Shown here: piece after piece, positions 25,816-39,102 of the stretch
How the letters are laid out: each line of letters starts with the position of its first letter
Position numbering within the stretch: the first letter of the stretch is position 1
Source of the DNA: Astrocystis sublimbata
Lineage: Eukaryota; Ascomycota; Sordariomycetes; Xylariales; Xylariaceae
Direction of reading: 5' to 3'
Assembly (NCBI GenBank): GCA_022453515.1
Contig: JAJNNY010000087.1
Span: forward strand, 55,292 to 119,291
DNA: 64,000 nucleotides
Notes under the pieces: model-generated
Seen by the model: the letters and a program-made list of their open reading frames with translations, nothing else
Database searches by the model: none
What the model was told of the DNA's origin: nothing
Translations under genes and position numbers: made by a program

Positions 25816-27121
25816 TCAGAGTACGACGAAGCCGTCCGTGGTGACTTCATCCTCACCCCTTTGACTGTCCTTTGCTAGGCCCAGTTGCACCATCTTGGCG
25901 TAGACGAGATCAGCGATCGCCACCATGCCCTCTATCCGAGGGTGGTAGGCACCGCCTTGGTAGAACAGCTTCCAGGTAAAGCCAGAGATCCAGGGTGATT
26001 CGCTTCCGACAGCGTGCGTCTCGCTAGCATCTGCTATGCCCACAGTGCTGCACCACTCCTCGCGCCCGCGCACAGCCTTGTACGTCGCTTCCAGCAGTTG
26101 CGCGGCCACCTCCCGATGACTACAGCGCCCGATGTCAGTTTGTTGTTGATGCGAGCAGGGTTCATGAGTACCTCGGGGTGGAGGCGTGTCGATAAATGGA
26201 GGCGTTCGGTCCATTGAAATGGTGTGAACTAAGTAGATCGGTTTGGGGCTACTTACTGCGCAATGCGATCAGCGCCAAAGACGACACTAAGAGGCAACAA
26301 TTAGTGATTGCTGTGCGCAACAAACAGGAAGAGCTTTGATCGTAGGGTGATTCCGGAGGCGATGGGGTGAAGTATGGCAACATAGGAGCAGGAGCCCTGC
26401 CAGTAAAGGAACAAGTGAACGGATATACTGACTCCTTGTCAGGCCGGGTGTCTGGTCCTAAAACCGCCTACGAGAACATTGATGTCAGTTATTTCGACTG
26501 ATTAAGCAATTACTCCTTGGTTGGGGAGCTTGCAAATTGTTTGGGGGCAGGAACAGTCTATGAGGGTTGTCTCAGGCCGCCGAGACAAGTGACGGGGCAA
26601 GCGACGGAGTAGTTTAGAAAATTCTAGCGGGTTACCTGATACTCGATTACTAAGACGTGGGCGTCGGGTGCTCTGCGATGGATCTCATCGAGCACAGTCG
26701 CATAGCGGCGCACGAGACCGTCTATGTCGGTTTGAAGTTGCAACTTGGCTTCGCGGTCCGGGTCGGCCCCGTTTAAATAGGCAAATAAGCTGCCGGTCCA
26801 GGTCCGCTGAAGGGTATCCTCGAAGATGCCGCCGATGTAGCCGATGTCGTTGCCACCGCCAAGCACAAGGACGACGTCGGAGTCGGGCGGGAGATCATCA
26901 ATCTGCGGGGGGAACAGCTTACCGCCGGCGGGCTGCGGAGTGTCGAGCAGGTTCAGCAGCGTCGCACCACACACGGTCAGATCGGTCAAGGTAGCCCCGA
27001 CACGCCCGGCGACGAGGTGGGCGTAGTTGGCGCCCGAGCGACCGGCGTTGCCGTCTTCTACGGGTGGGATGCTCGGGCCTGCCGCAAACGACGAGCCGAG
27101 ACTGGCGATGCGAAGAGGCAT
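25816..27121 (-). CDS. SGNH/GDSL-type hydrolase
   Basis: Predicted serine esterase/lipase of the SGNH superfamily. Four exons in gene order: 27121-26636, 26467-26433, 26286-26257 and 26119-25816. Lengths sum to 855 nt with phase kept, giving 284 residues. Motifs: LGSSFAAG near the N-terminus (nucleophile Ser11, with Ser in place of the Asp of classic GDSL), GGGNDIG (N91, D92, block III) and YHP (His243, block V). The second exon must use a GTCAGT donor; the nearby GTATAT donor would break the frame. No signal peptide is visible from the ATG at 27121, so it is probably intracellular. An upstream in-frame extension starts only with GTG and was not used. Substrate is unknown. The three introns (137-168 bp) are longer than others in the window. 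Confidence 0.8.
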
Positions 27122-28838
27122 GTCGACTTTGGTCCGACGTCGCGTGTCCACCCACACGATCGGCGGTAGCACGGCAGAGAATTAAATGTCCGATGTCGCG
27201 GACGACGTTGTAGCTGGTAAGCACTTAAATGTAGGAACCTGGCGTGCCTGGGGCCTTGACCGTAGCCCTGGTCCTGCTGGTAGGTAATAACGGGTTCGTT
27301 CGGGGATCACAGGTACCACGGCGCCCGCATCGGATTCCAGTGCGTGTCATGTGCCACTGGCACGTACAGTAGGTAGAAAGAGACTACCTCCCGCTAGGTA
27401 TGTCCCACTCGTAAATGCGCCCCCAAGGGGTTTGCCTAAATTTCCAGTATTGGGTATTTGCGGCAGGGATTTAGCATGTATGTATGTACAAGCAGCCCGA
27501 GGACACTCGGGACAAAGTTATACTAGAAGTAACAGAGGAAGTGATCGTGATCGTGATGGCGATCGCGATTGATGGTTGGCGGACTGTGCAAGAGCTGAGA
27601 GCTGAGAGCTGGGAGTGCAGGTAGGTGGAGGGTGACCCAAGAGCTGAAAGCCACCGTCTAATTGGGGCTATCAAACCTACCTAGGGAGGTACCTAAGCCC
27701 GCCTAGGCGTCCACCTAAGCTGGAAGCTTGGTAGGAACTTACAGGTTAGTAGACCTCGGGACGGACTACCTCCCAAATGTTCGATATTCAATGCATCCAC
27801 CAGTATGCCTGGATCTTGCTTGTGATTTTAGATTTCACACGTGGTCGACGTACTACTGACGTCTCCAAGACGCTACCTATATGACTTCTCATGTCATCCC
27901 TACTAAGTAGGTAGATAGTCGGCACATGGCCGTCATGTGTAGGTGGGTATGTGCTGAGTCCTCTATATCTTCTTATACTCGAGTCGGTACATACTAGCTA
28001 GCTAGCTGCCAGGTAACTAACCTTAATGATGATAGGTACTACCTAGCAAGTGGCAGAGCACGTGGGCACCAAGCGCCTAACTGCTAGTTCTTCCCAACCA
28101 CCGGGCCACGCCGCTGGCCGGCCCGGCGCACGGCTTCTAAGATGGCCTGGGCTAGGTCAGTGAGTCGGGCGGGTAAAAGAGGCCGAGCGGACCGCCGTTC
28201 TGTCTCACAATCCAACTCAAGGCAACACAAACACCTGGGCATAATAAGGTGACAGACGACGCAGGTCGGCAGCTTGAAGCAGTGAACCGCGACTCCTGCC
28301 GTGATACATTGCACACCATCACACTGCTGGCTGCAGGAACGCTGTCTACCTACCTAGATACTTAGGTAGCGTATATGTGACCTCACTCGATTTGAGACTG
28401 CACTGTTATGACTCGAAAACAGTCGCGACAATACAGCCCAATCCAACTCAAAATCCCTGCCACTGACACGCCCCTTGCCTGACTTGCTCGCCGAATTGGT
28501 TCTGACCTTCTGAGACTTGCGGCCTCGAGAAAGGGCACGGGCGCGTCCCAGTATTTCGGTGCAGGTGCAGGTAGCACGCCGTTGCTGTGTCACACAACTA
28601 GACGAACTCCCCTGATCGACGGGGAATACCGAACCTCGATGAACACAAAGGCCTGAAACACGCACTCTTGTCACATAATAATTGTCTGCGCTTGCGCCAA
28701 ATTGATGAACTCTGCTCAATTGTTGAAAAGTGACACGGCTTTCAAGGCCACTGACACTTACGGCAACGGCAACACATGACATTCCGGCCTCATCCTAGGA
28801 CCTCATATTAGAGATATACTCAACAGGAGAAACGTATA
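27122..28838. other. intergenic region between divergent GDSL hydrolase and guanine deaminase genes
   Basis: About 1.7 kb that must hold both promoters. It contains several TACCTA/TAGGTA tracts (27674-27720, 27900-27912, 28345-28370) and a GATCGT-rich stretch near 27541-27575. ORFs here have no recognisable product. Confidence 0.5.
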
Positions 28839-30359
28839 ATGACGCTCTCCAGGGTGAAAAAGAACCAGGTGTTTCTTGGAACCTTCATACATCCCAGACG
28901 CTTCGGTGAACTGGAAATCTTGCACAATGCGGCCATCTGCGTCGACACGTCAGGAACTATTGTTGCCATCCAGCCCGATTGTAACCAGCAAAAGGCCGTG
29001 GAGACGTTGTCTGGCGGCTTCGGTTGGAGCTTGGAGGATGTGGCCATCACTGTCTCCCGCGACGCCCGACAGTTCTTCTTCCCAGGCTTCATCGGTACGA
29101 AAAGATATCCCGAACCGGGCAGCCAGCCGTCGTTCTGCCTCGTTTTTTGTTTACTGACACACAACCCAAATATAGACACACATATCCACGCCTCGCAATA
29201 TCCGAATATTGGCGTTTTTGGGAAGTCGACGTTGCTGGACTGGCTGAACAAGTACACGTTCCCCATGGAAGCCTCGCTGTCATCGCTGCCCAAAGCGCGC
29301 AGGGTGTATACGCGATGTATCAGGCGGACGCTATCCCATGGCACCACCACAGCCGCCTATTACGCAACTAGAGACGTCGACGCCACTAATCTCCTAGCTG
29401 ACCTCTGCCACTCCATGGGCCAGCGCGCCTTCATCGGTCGTGTATGCATGGATCATCTCGGCCCTGACTATTACATCGATGAATCCCCTAGCTACACGCT
29501 GGCGGCTGCCCGTGACAGCATAGAGCACATTCGCAGCATAGATCGCAACTTCGACCTCGTGAGCCCCATCCTGACCCCACGGTTCGCGCCGGCGTGCAGC
29601 TCCGAGGCGATGAGCGGTCTCTCGGAGCTCCAGAAGCAGACGCAGCTGCCAATGCAGACGCACATCTCCGAAAACGTCAACGAAATCGAGCTCGTGAAGG
29701 AGCTATTCCCACACAGCAAGAGCTACGCCGACGTGTATGATGCACATAGCCTCTTGAACGAGAAGATGGTCCTGGCCCACGCCATCCACTTGACCGAGGA
29801 AGAGGCAGATCTCATCGCGGAGAGAAAAGCTAAAATCGCGCACTGTCCCTGCAGCAACTCGTCTCTCACGAGCGGCGTCGCCCGCGTGCGCTGGTTGCTA
29901 AACAAGGGCATCCAGGTTGGGTTGGGGACGGACATGAGCGGCGGCTACAGCCCGAGCATACTCGAGGCCGCGAGGCAGGCCAAGCTCGCATCGAACCACC
30001 TAATTGCACCGGGAGGGCTACTCCAAGACGCACCACAGAAAGAGCGCGACGAGGCGAGCTTGAGTGTGGAAGAGGTCCTCTACCTCGCCACGAAAGGCGG
30101 GGCCGAGGTCCTGGGTCTGGCAGACAAGGTCGGCGTATTCGAGATCGGGAAGCAGTGGGATGCCCAGCTCATTGACCTTGGCACTGTCCCCGCCGAGTTG
30201 GACGAGCATGACTACGTGTTCCCTAGCAATGTCGACATATTCGGCTGGGAGTCGTGGGACGAGCGCATAGCGAAATGGGTCTTCAACGGCGATGATCGGA
30301 ATACGAAGAAAGTGTGGGTGCAGGGGCGACTTGTGCATGTTCAAAGTAATCATGGTTAG
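28839..30359 (+). CDS. GUD1: guanine deaminase
   Basis: Amidohydrolase that converts guanine to xanthine in purine salvage and nitrogen use, expected in the cytosol. Exons 28839-29094 and 29176-30359 give 479 residues. The 81-bp intron (GTACGA donor, ATAG acceptor) falls in the codon for Asp86, restoring the family motif DTHIHASQ. Metal-binding residues are visible in order: H88 and H90 (HxH), H248 (QTHISEN), H287 (LAHAIHL) and D338 (GTDMSGG). The motif set and length match guanine deaminases rather than other amidohydrolases. The intron is a multiple of three and has no stop, so retention would insert 27 residues next to the zinc site. It is convergent with the MFS gene downstream. Confidence 0.93.
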   Translation: MTLSRVKKNQVFLGTFIHPRRFGELEILHNAAICVDTSGTIVAIQPDCNQQKAVETLSGGFGWSLEDVAITVSRDARQFFFPGFIGTKRYPEPGSQPSFCLVFCLLTHNPNIDTHIHASQYPNIGVFGKSTLLDWLNKYTFPMEASLSSLPKARRVYTRCIRRTLSHGTTTAAYYATRDVDATNLLADLCHSMGQRAFIGRVCMDHLGPDYYIDESPSYTLAAARDSIEHIRSIDRNFDLVSPILTPRFAPACSSEAMSGLSELQKQTQLPMQTHISENVNEIELVKELFPHSKSYADVYDAHSLLNEKMVLAHAIHLTEEEADLIAERKAKIAHCPCSNSSLTSGVARVRWLLNKGIQVGLGTDMSGGYSPSILEAARQAKLASNHLIAPGGLLQDAPQKERDEASLSVEEVLYLATKGGAEVLGLADKVGVFEIGKQWDAQLIDLGTVPAELDEHDYVFPSNVDIFGWESWDERIAKWVFNGDDRNTKKVWVQGRLVHVQSNHG

Positions 30360-31075
30360 GATTTCAAAGCTTGATCTTTCTGGGATATAGAGTCATAGAC
30401 GAACTAGAATGGAGCATTATAGAGTACCGGCGCCACTGTAAACAGAGTGCTTGATACAAATGCTTGCGGTTATGCATATGGCTCTGCTGTGTTTTAAGAG
30501 ACTAATTGAGGTAGGGTGTAATTATCATGATCGTCATGAAAGGTATGGGGTTTGAAGAAATTTTGCGAATGTTCATTCCCAAAATGTAATCTGTATAATG
30601 TACGACTAGTCACTTCGTGTGTCTCGTCATCAACTTGACGGGAGAGTCACCAATGCATTGCATTTAAAAACCGGTATCAAAGTATACCTAGGTAGCATGT
30701 GCCAAGCAAGATATTCGCGGGCGATGGACCTCTATATTTGATTTGAAGCAGGTTATGAACACTACTATGTGGTATGTATCTCAAATATATCTGTTACATG
30801 ATCTAGTATTTACGCGTGTCAATACCCAAAGCGTCATCTAACACCAAAGACACTAATGGAAACAATGTGATGTGCTGCGAGAAAAAGAAGAAGAAAATAC
30901 GCCTGTAAATGCTGCCGATCTTGTTATATCGCCGGTGTAATATCTCCGATGCCACGCCGTGTTCGCCCTTCAATGAGTATGCGAACTACCGGGTGCGATG
31001 CAAAAAGTATAGGAACATGAAAGAGATGTACAAATTGTGAGAGTCATGCAACCTGACCCGAACCCGGGTGGGAGT
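30360..31075. other. 3' region shared by convergent guanine deaminase and MFS genes
   Basis: About 0.7 kb of 3' flank for both genes. It contains one TACCTAGGTA palindrome at 30685-30694 and AT-rich stretches. No gene is supported. Confidence 0.5.
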
Positions 31076-33157
31076 TCATGTGCCTGCTTGTGCTCTCGGT
31101 ATAATCGCACTTGGTAGCACGTCTGGTACTGTATCAGCAAAGCTGCCCCGATTCTCGGAGTCTTGCGCTGGAAATTGGGTGTAGCCTTCTTCCTGGAGGA
31201 CCACTTCTCAAATAGTTAGCTAAGATCAATTGACTGGAGCAATCGGAAACCGTTGACTTACGATGCGGCCTCACGAAAAGACTTGCAAGGAGAGATACTC
31301 CGAATAAGGATGCGAGCACGACCAAAAACGCCTGCGGAAATGGCCCTACGGTGGCGCTATATATGCCATCGAAGATAATAGGTGCGATGACTCGACTGAC
31401 TGCATGCAGAAGGCCCATGGCCCCCAACATGGATCCAACTTGTTCAGCCGGGATTTGCTTCGTGACACTGGCCTGAATTGTGGCACTTGCTAACCCGCCA
31501 AACGCTGTAAACACACCAGAAAGTATGAAGAGCTCTGGAGTTCGTACGAGAGTATAGCCAATGACACCAACCATGTCTCCGATAAGAGCCAGGCGTAGCA
31601 GCCAGACGTCGAGCTTGTCGGCCCCGGCATGTGTTTCGTCGGCGTGAAAGTTACCGGTCAAACGCTGACGGCGGCGGAGAGGGCGGATGCGGAAGATGTA
31701 GTTTACAATGGGAAAAACGATGAGTAACACAATGACACGGAAGACGCTGACAATCGATATAAAGCGGGAGGATTCCAATACCCCCCAGTTGAACATATGC
31801 TTCGCATATAGGATGATCATAGTCCCGGCACCTAGTGCTGCGGATATGAGGACCATGTCGATGAAGCCCATAAGAAGCAGATTGCGGCGCAATAGGCGGT
31901 TCGCTAAACCGCTAGGTACGAACATCTTCAGAGGTGCCAATGGATTCGCATTCAGCAGAATGAGTAGCGAGGATCGGAGCCGATCATTCATTATCCAAGA
32001 TGGAGGTTGCGCCCCGAAGACCCTCTCAAGTGAGCCTGGAAGTGCTGCTGCTATTGCGTCTTGTTCGGCCTGGTGTTTCTCCTGGGACGCCATTCGGCGT
32101 CTCTTTGATACCGACTCTGGCACGAAGAACCAGACAAATGTGATGATTACGATGTGGCAACCCAAGGCGATGTAGAAGATAGTGAGAACAGAACCGGTCC
32201 AAACAGCGACTTTGCCGGCTAGAATAGGACCAATAGCAAGCCCCGTGAACAAACAAGCTTGGAGATAGCCGAGGGCAACCCCGCGCTTCGATGGAGGCGT
32301 ACAATCGGCAACATACGCATTACCCAATACCGAGGCCGCCGTGAAGGAACCCGATATTCCACTACAGGTCACGCGTCAGTAGTTGTCTATCAATCTGGGG
32401 TTTGGGGGAGATGTCGTACTCGAAGAATGTTCCCAAGATGAGGAAACGGTAGTCGACAACGTCGGGATATTTCGCAGTGAAAATGGTGATAATCTCGTTT
32501 ATAATACCGCCGCACGAGGCAATTACCAACAGGCGTTTCCGACCATATCGGTCAGATAATGAACCCAATTTCGGAGCAGTGAAAGCGCTCAGTCCCCCGG
32601 CTAGTGCGCTCAACACCAGTGTGAAGGCGGCGACGTGCTTTTGAACAGCGGCTGAGTTGCACTGGGGATAGTTCCCGCCAGGGATGATGGGATTGCCGGA
32701 GTCTGAAGCCTGCTCTTCAGCAAAGTAGTTGCGACAGACAAGAGTTACAATTCTACTATGGTAAGTAGAGGCACATGTGGTAGCGAGACGCTGGATTCAG
32801 GACTCACAACTCAATCTTGGGAATGATCATACCCCCGAAGGCAAGTGTTAGTAGGAAGTAGGGGCCTAAGAGCCAAAATACCTAGGTCGCCGTTAGCATA
32901 CGCCCCCGGCGGACCTTCAACCCTTAGCTTACAGTCGGTGTCCTCCACCATGGCAAGCCATTGAACTCATCATAGCCTTCCCAGCTCCGAGGCTTCGTTG
33001 CATCGTTATCCGCTTCAGACCCGATACCTGGTTGTTCCGCTTCAGCGCCAGCGCCGAGTAACGATGACTCCTCGGTTGATTCGTTGCGACCACGAGCGTT
33101 ATCGACCAGCGTAATCTCTCTGCGCCCGTACGTCCGGGGTTGTGACTCGCTCGTCAT
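31076..33157 (-). CDS. major facilitator superfamily transporter
   Basis: Five exons in gene order: 33157-32933, 32881-32808, 32752-32420, 32361-31262 and 31203-31076. They sum to 1860 nt in phase, giving 619 residues. After a hydrophilic N-terminus of about 75 residues comes the first membrane helix (VFWLLGPYFLLTLAFGGMII). The MFS loop motif GSLSDRYGRK is at residues 163-172, with further hydrophobic helices to the C-terminus. It resembles the tetracycline-efflux-like branch of fungal MFS proteins; the substrate cannot be inferred. Without the last intron (donor after CAT C, GTAAGT) the frame runs into a different tail ending at 31134; splicing gives an acidic tail that starts LVLQEEGYTQFPAQ. 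Introns are 51-58 bp. The neighbouring guanine deaminase does not by itself imply purine transport. Confidence 0.88.
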
Positions 33158-34363
33158 TATGGGAATCCAGAATCACCAATTGGGGCCAACCCAAGTCGCC
33201 AAAGCAACGACAACAGCAACGTCAACGTCAAGTGGGGAGTGATCACGATGAAGCGAGGGTTTCTGAGCGGGACATGCATGCGACAGTGTATGTGCACAAT
33301 GGCGATAGAGTTGTGGAATACGCGTCAGAAGTCCGGGTGACCCGAGGAACTGGGAGTTGGGACTGGCGGGCGAAGATGGCATCTGGGGTGGCAGACACAA
33401 GCGGATTAATAGCATGCAGGGATCACGGCTATACCCACGAAATGGTGAAACTAAGCAAAGCGCGGGATAGGTAGATTGGCATCCACGTAGTCGCAGATGA
33501 TGACGACGTTATTCCGCCAGCCATGCTTATCAGCTGTAATCCCTGCCTGCGCGCAATCTACAGCCCTTGCCGCCTTACCTAACCTCAAAGTCAGAGAATC
33601 CAGGACTGCCCAGGCGTGCCAGGTGGGAGACGGAGTTCGGAGTTTACCTACAATTAGCGCTTCACTCCACTGAATATCTAGGTACCTAGGCTTGCTAGGT
33701 AGGCCTATTGAATATTGATTGGTAATCGGGAAATTCGGACGAATTGGCAATGGCATAAAGACAAGCGCTAACCATGGCTTATCAACTATGGAATCTACCT
33801 AGGCGAGCTAGGTACCTATTGACCTACATGTATCCCACGATACCTCACCTTGTATATCCATGACATGCTGGTTTCTAAAAGCAGCAACTTCCAAGTCAAA
33901 AGTTTGCTTCAAACCGATGCATAAGGGTCGCTTGCATATGCATTAGCTATAATACTAGGTACAGAAATGCAGGGCTATGACGAAGACGTTCGCTTGGCAC
34001 TAGCTCAGTACAACTGTGTTCACGTGTAGCCACGAATCTACCTTCACATTGTGTGCAGTTGTCCAATTATTTCCTACTGAGTAGGTGTATATACATCAGC
34101 CCGGGCATATCTCTGGACAAAGCCATGTATTAGACGGCGTATGAACCATGTCGCGTTACGACCCTCGTCATATGCTAATTGCCAACCTAGACATGCCCAG
34201 GTAACTTTGGAGGCTGTTATACAACCTGCACACACTAGAATAGATCTTGTGTAGCAGACGATACGCCAATTCTATTTGGACTCGTCGAGTTGGAGGCCTG
34301 GACGTAACATGATGCCGTTCCAAAGCCATGTCTCCTAAACTGACAACTTGACTCGTGTCATTC
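33158..34363. other. intergenic region between MFS promoter and ferrochelatase 3' end
   Basis: About 1.2 kb containing the MFS promoter and the ferrochelatase 3' flank. It carries dense copies of the AGGTACCTA-type motif, including the 12-bp palindrome CTAGGTACCTAG at 33678-33689 and more near 33796-33815. ORFs present do not look like genes. Confidence 0.5.
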
Positions 34364-35742
<1,379 letters not shown>

Positions 35743-36455
35743 TTTGCGCAATCACTCTGGCTCTGCCAATTGAAACCGACAGCTTGATCGAGACTAGGAA
35801 TTAATTGGAAAATCTGGAGTCAAGTGCTCATAAAAGAAGACCACTCCCCAACACAAGAAAAGAAGGGCGGGATAGACTTGGTGGCTTAGTGGGTTTGGGA
35901 TTCATTCTGCGAAGATCGCTACGATGATGCAGTCATCGGCATTGGCGGGCCATCGCCAAACCATCTCGGCCGAGGCAGCTTCTTGCCCGAGTGGGTTAGT
36001 GTGAAAGCAGTGCATCATGCATCTGGAAACTGCACCGAGAGCTCTTGAGCGGCCAATGAACAGCACACAATTAGTACTCTACTGGTAACTCTTCGACTCC
36101 TTCAGTGACCATCAGCCGCCAAGGTATATCACCTGACTGCGCGCCTCCTAGACAGGACCCTTGGGCCTAGCTAGGTATGATATCATCTGGTTGATCTTTG
36201 TCCTCAGAACCGCAGGTAGATGCCTAGTAGGGAAGGCTTTAGCGCGACGGCTGCCTGGTTGAGAGTCTGTACTGATGCGAAAACGACAATAATCGCAAAC
36301 ACCCCGTTCCATCTTCATCTTCATCTTCGTCTCCATTCCCATTTCCACATCTGCTCCCCCACTATTTTTATTTTGAGCACCATTTCATTTCCAGAAGCAC
36401 AGTCATATTCCCGCTTGTCATTTGCAACCCCTAGGTTTCGCGTTCGTCAGCCATC
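35743..36455. promoter_or_regulatory. shared bidirectional promoter region of HEM15 and KU70
   Basis: The 713-bp gap between the two divergent start codons must hold both promoters. A pyrimidine-rich tract with CATCTT repeats (about 36309-36345) lies roughly 110-150 bp upstream of the KU70 ATG, as is common in fungal promoters. No ORF here looks like a gene. No specific operator is claimed. Confidence 0.5.
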
Positions 36456-38541
36456 ATGAGCGATCGGTGGAACAGCGAGCGGAGGGATGAAGAAGACGAG
36501 GAAGATGGCGAATATGAGTTCACTGATGGTGTAAGTTTGGTAGAGACCCACTGCAGTCTGAGTTGACGGGCGTATGTCGACGATGGTAAGCTACTGACTC
36601 CTCAATAGCATTACAAGGCTCAGAAAGATGCTCTCATATTCGCCATCCAGGTCACTGATTCCATGCTGCAACCTCCCGCAAAATCAGACGATAAGAAAGC
36701 CAGCAAAGACCCTGCTTGCTTGACTGCATTGAAATGCGCCTACCAGGTGATGCAGCAACGCATCATTTCCAACCCGAAAGACATGATTGCTATCATACTT
36801 TTCGGTACCGAGAAAACAAAGATCCCCGGTGACATCAGACTACAAGACTCGAGTTGCTATCTTCTCACCGACTTAGATGTGCCCGCGGCGGAGGATGTGA
36901 AAGACTTGAGAGGTCTCGTGGAAGAAGGCGAGAATGCTGATGAGATCTTAGCCTCCTCTAAGCGACCTGCAGATATGGTCATGTTACTCCGCTTGGTGCT
37001 TCATCTCTTTCAAACAAGAGCGCCTAATTTCGGATCCAGAAGGCTTTTTATCATCACCGATGATGATGATCCTTGCGCGGGCATCAAGAAGAATCCCTCG
37101 TGGGATCCGGCTGTCGGTGCTAAAGATATTCATGATCACGGTTGCACCATCGAGCTGTTTCCTATTACCCGCGAGGATTCTAAATTTGACACCACCAAAT
37201 TCTATGATGTAGGCCTAGACTCCAACATTCGACGTGAGCCTTTGAATCTGACGATCCCAGGATATCATATACCATGACCCAATTCTCGACGAAGCCAATC
37301 CTGGAGCAGTCGCACCAGCTCAGTCTGGTGATGGCTTGAACCTGCTCCACTCCCTTGTCTCTAATATCAATTCAAGACAGACCCCCAAAAGAGCGTATTT
37401 CAGTAACATGCCACTTGAAATCGGACCTGGCCTTACCATATCGGTCAAGGGGTATAACATCATCCAGAAACAAGCCCCAGCTCGAAGTTGTTACATTTGG
37501 CTGGACGGTGAGAAACCACAGGTTGCCCTGGGCGAGACCGCTCGTTTGGCAGAAGACAGTGCTCGGGCCGTAGAGAAGTTCGAGGTCAAGAAAGCGTACA
37601 AGTTCGGTAACGAATACGTCTACTTCACCGACGAGGAACAGAAGTCGATAAAACAGTTTGGTGGCACTTGCATTCGGGTTATCGGCTTCAAAGATCGCTC
37701 ACTGCTACAACCGTGGGCTGCCATCAAGAAATCAACCTATGTGTTTCCGAGCGAAGAGGGATACGTCGGCTCAACAAGGGTGTTTACGGCTTTGTGGCAC
37801 AAGTTGCTCAAGTCCAAAAAGGTGGGCATGGCGTGGCATATAGCGCGGCGAAACGCGAACCCGCAGCTCGTTGCCATTATCCCATCCCGTGCGACATCCG
37901 ATGAATCCTCGGGCACGCAATTCATGCCAGCGGGGCTGTGGCTTTACCCCATCCCGTTCATAGACGACGTACGAGATGCGCCGGAAATGGGGGCAGTCAT
38001 CCGTACAACGAATGCGTTGACAGACAGGATGAACAAGGTCGTTCAACAGCTACAGCTGCCAGGTGGTATTTACAACCCATCAAAATACCCCAATCCGGCA
38101 CTGCAATGGCATTACAAAATACTCCAGGCCCTGGCATTGGATGACGTTGTTCCCGACCAACCTGAGGACGCGACTGTGCCCAAGCACCGGGCAATACATA
38201 AACGCTGCGGCGGATACATTCAAGAGTGGTCTCAGGTTGCAGATGATGTTCTTGGGCAGATCCAGGAACAAAACAAAATCAAGCGCGAATTAGATAATGA
38301 AGGCGAGGAAGAACAACCTCGGCCTGTAAAGAAATCAAGGACTACAGCAGCTAGGAATAGTGCTGCCGATGGAGATGGGTTGAGCAACGAGGAATTGCGC
38401 AAGCGTTATGATGCGGGTACACTGTCCAAGCTCACAGTCGCAGATCTGCGAGCCATGATGAGTGGCCGTGGCCTTGAGACAAAAGGGTTAAAGAAAGACC
38501 TGGTTGAACGGCTGGAGCAGTGGGTTGAGGCAAATGTGTAA
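36456..38541 (+). CDS. KU70: ATP-dependent DNA helicase II subunit 1 (Ku70)
   Basis: DNA-end-binding subunit of the Ku70/Ku80 heterodimer that starts non-homologous end joining and also acts at telomeres. Exons 36456-36530, 36609-37208 and 37261-38541 give 651 residues. The acidic N-terminus is followed by the Ku vWA-like domain from about residue 28 (YKAQKDALIFAIQVTDSML), the Ku core (roughly 270-480), and a C-terminal SAP domain at about 610-650 (LSKLTVADLRAMMSGRGLET). The second intron is 52 bp: the GTAGGC donor after TTCTATGAT and the acceptor at 37260 restore the expected FYDDIIYHDP; reading through gives an early stop. No frame breaks were seen. Loss of this gene is known to raise homologous recombination in filamentous fungi. 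Confidence 0.95.
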
Positions 38542-39102
38542 ATTATAAGGAAGTACGGTTATACTCATCATGGGATAATACCCAGAGGACCGATATTCAT
38601 GCCCTTGCGTGCCCTGTCCCGTGCCTGTCGGCCTGTCATGCCTGTGCCTGCACGCTCTAAGTCTGGTCCCCCGCATGCAGATCGGTGGATAACCCGAGCT
38701 CTGCAATGGAAGCTAAAGATGTTACTTCCAGGCTGGGCTAGATATCCTTGAGCTCCCCAGAGAAATCTTAGCCTGCTGGGTCGGCATGCTTGCTCGCAAC
38801 TACCTACGTCACGTGTAGACCAATAAGGTTAAGTGAAGACTAACACCAAGAACGACCTTACCTAATTGGATAAGGTGGGGGGAAGGTAAGCACATGGCAC
38901 TGTTGGTCTCTGACTTAGGTAGGTACATCGGTACATCTCACAATTCACGCCGCAAACGCGATTCTCGGTTGCATCTCCGCCCACACATCCCATCCTCGCA
39001 TCACTCCACACAAAGGATTTGGTTTTGCGCTCAAACCAGAACGGGTCGGGGGCAGCAAAAACAGAGTTCCATGCTCTGGGGCCTTGTACCATAGTTAGCA
39101 AG
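38542..39102. other. intergenic region between KU70 and the zinc-cluster gene
   Basis: About 0.56 kb with the KU70 3' flank and the promoter of the next gene on the same strand. A TTAGGTAGGTAC tract lies near 38915-38927. No gene is supported. Confidence 0.5.

Noticed and set aside
33142..33474. 110-codon ORF overlapping the MFS start on the opposite strand
   Set aside because: Lies in the MFS promoter and overlaps its first exon; no recognisable sequence.
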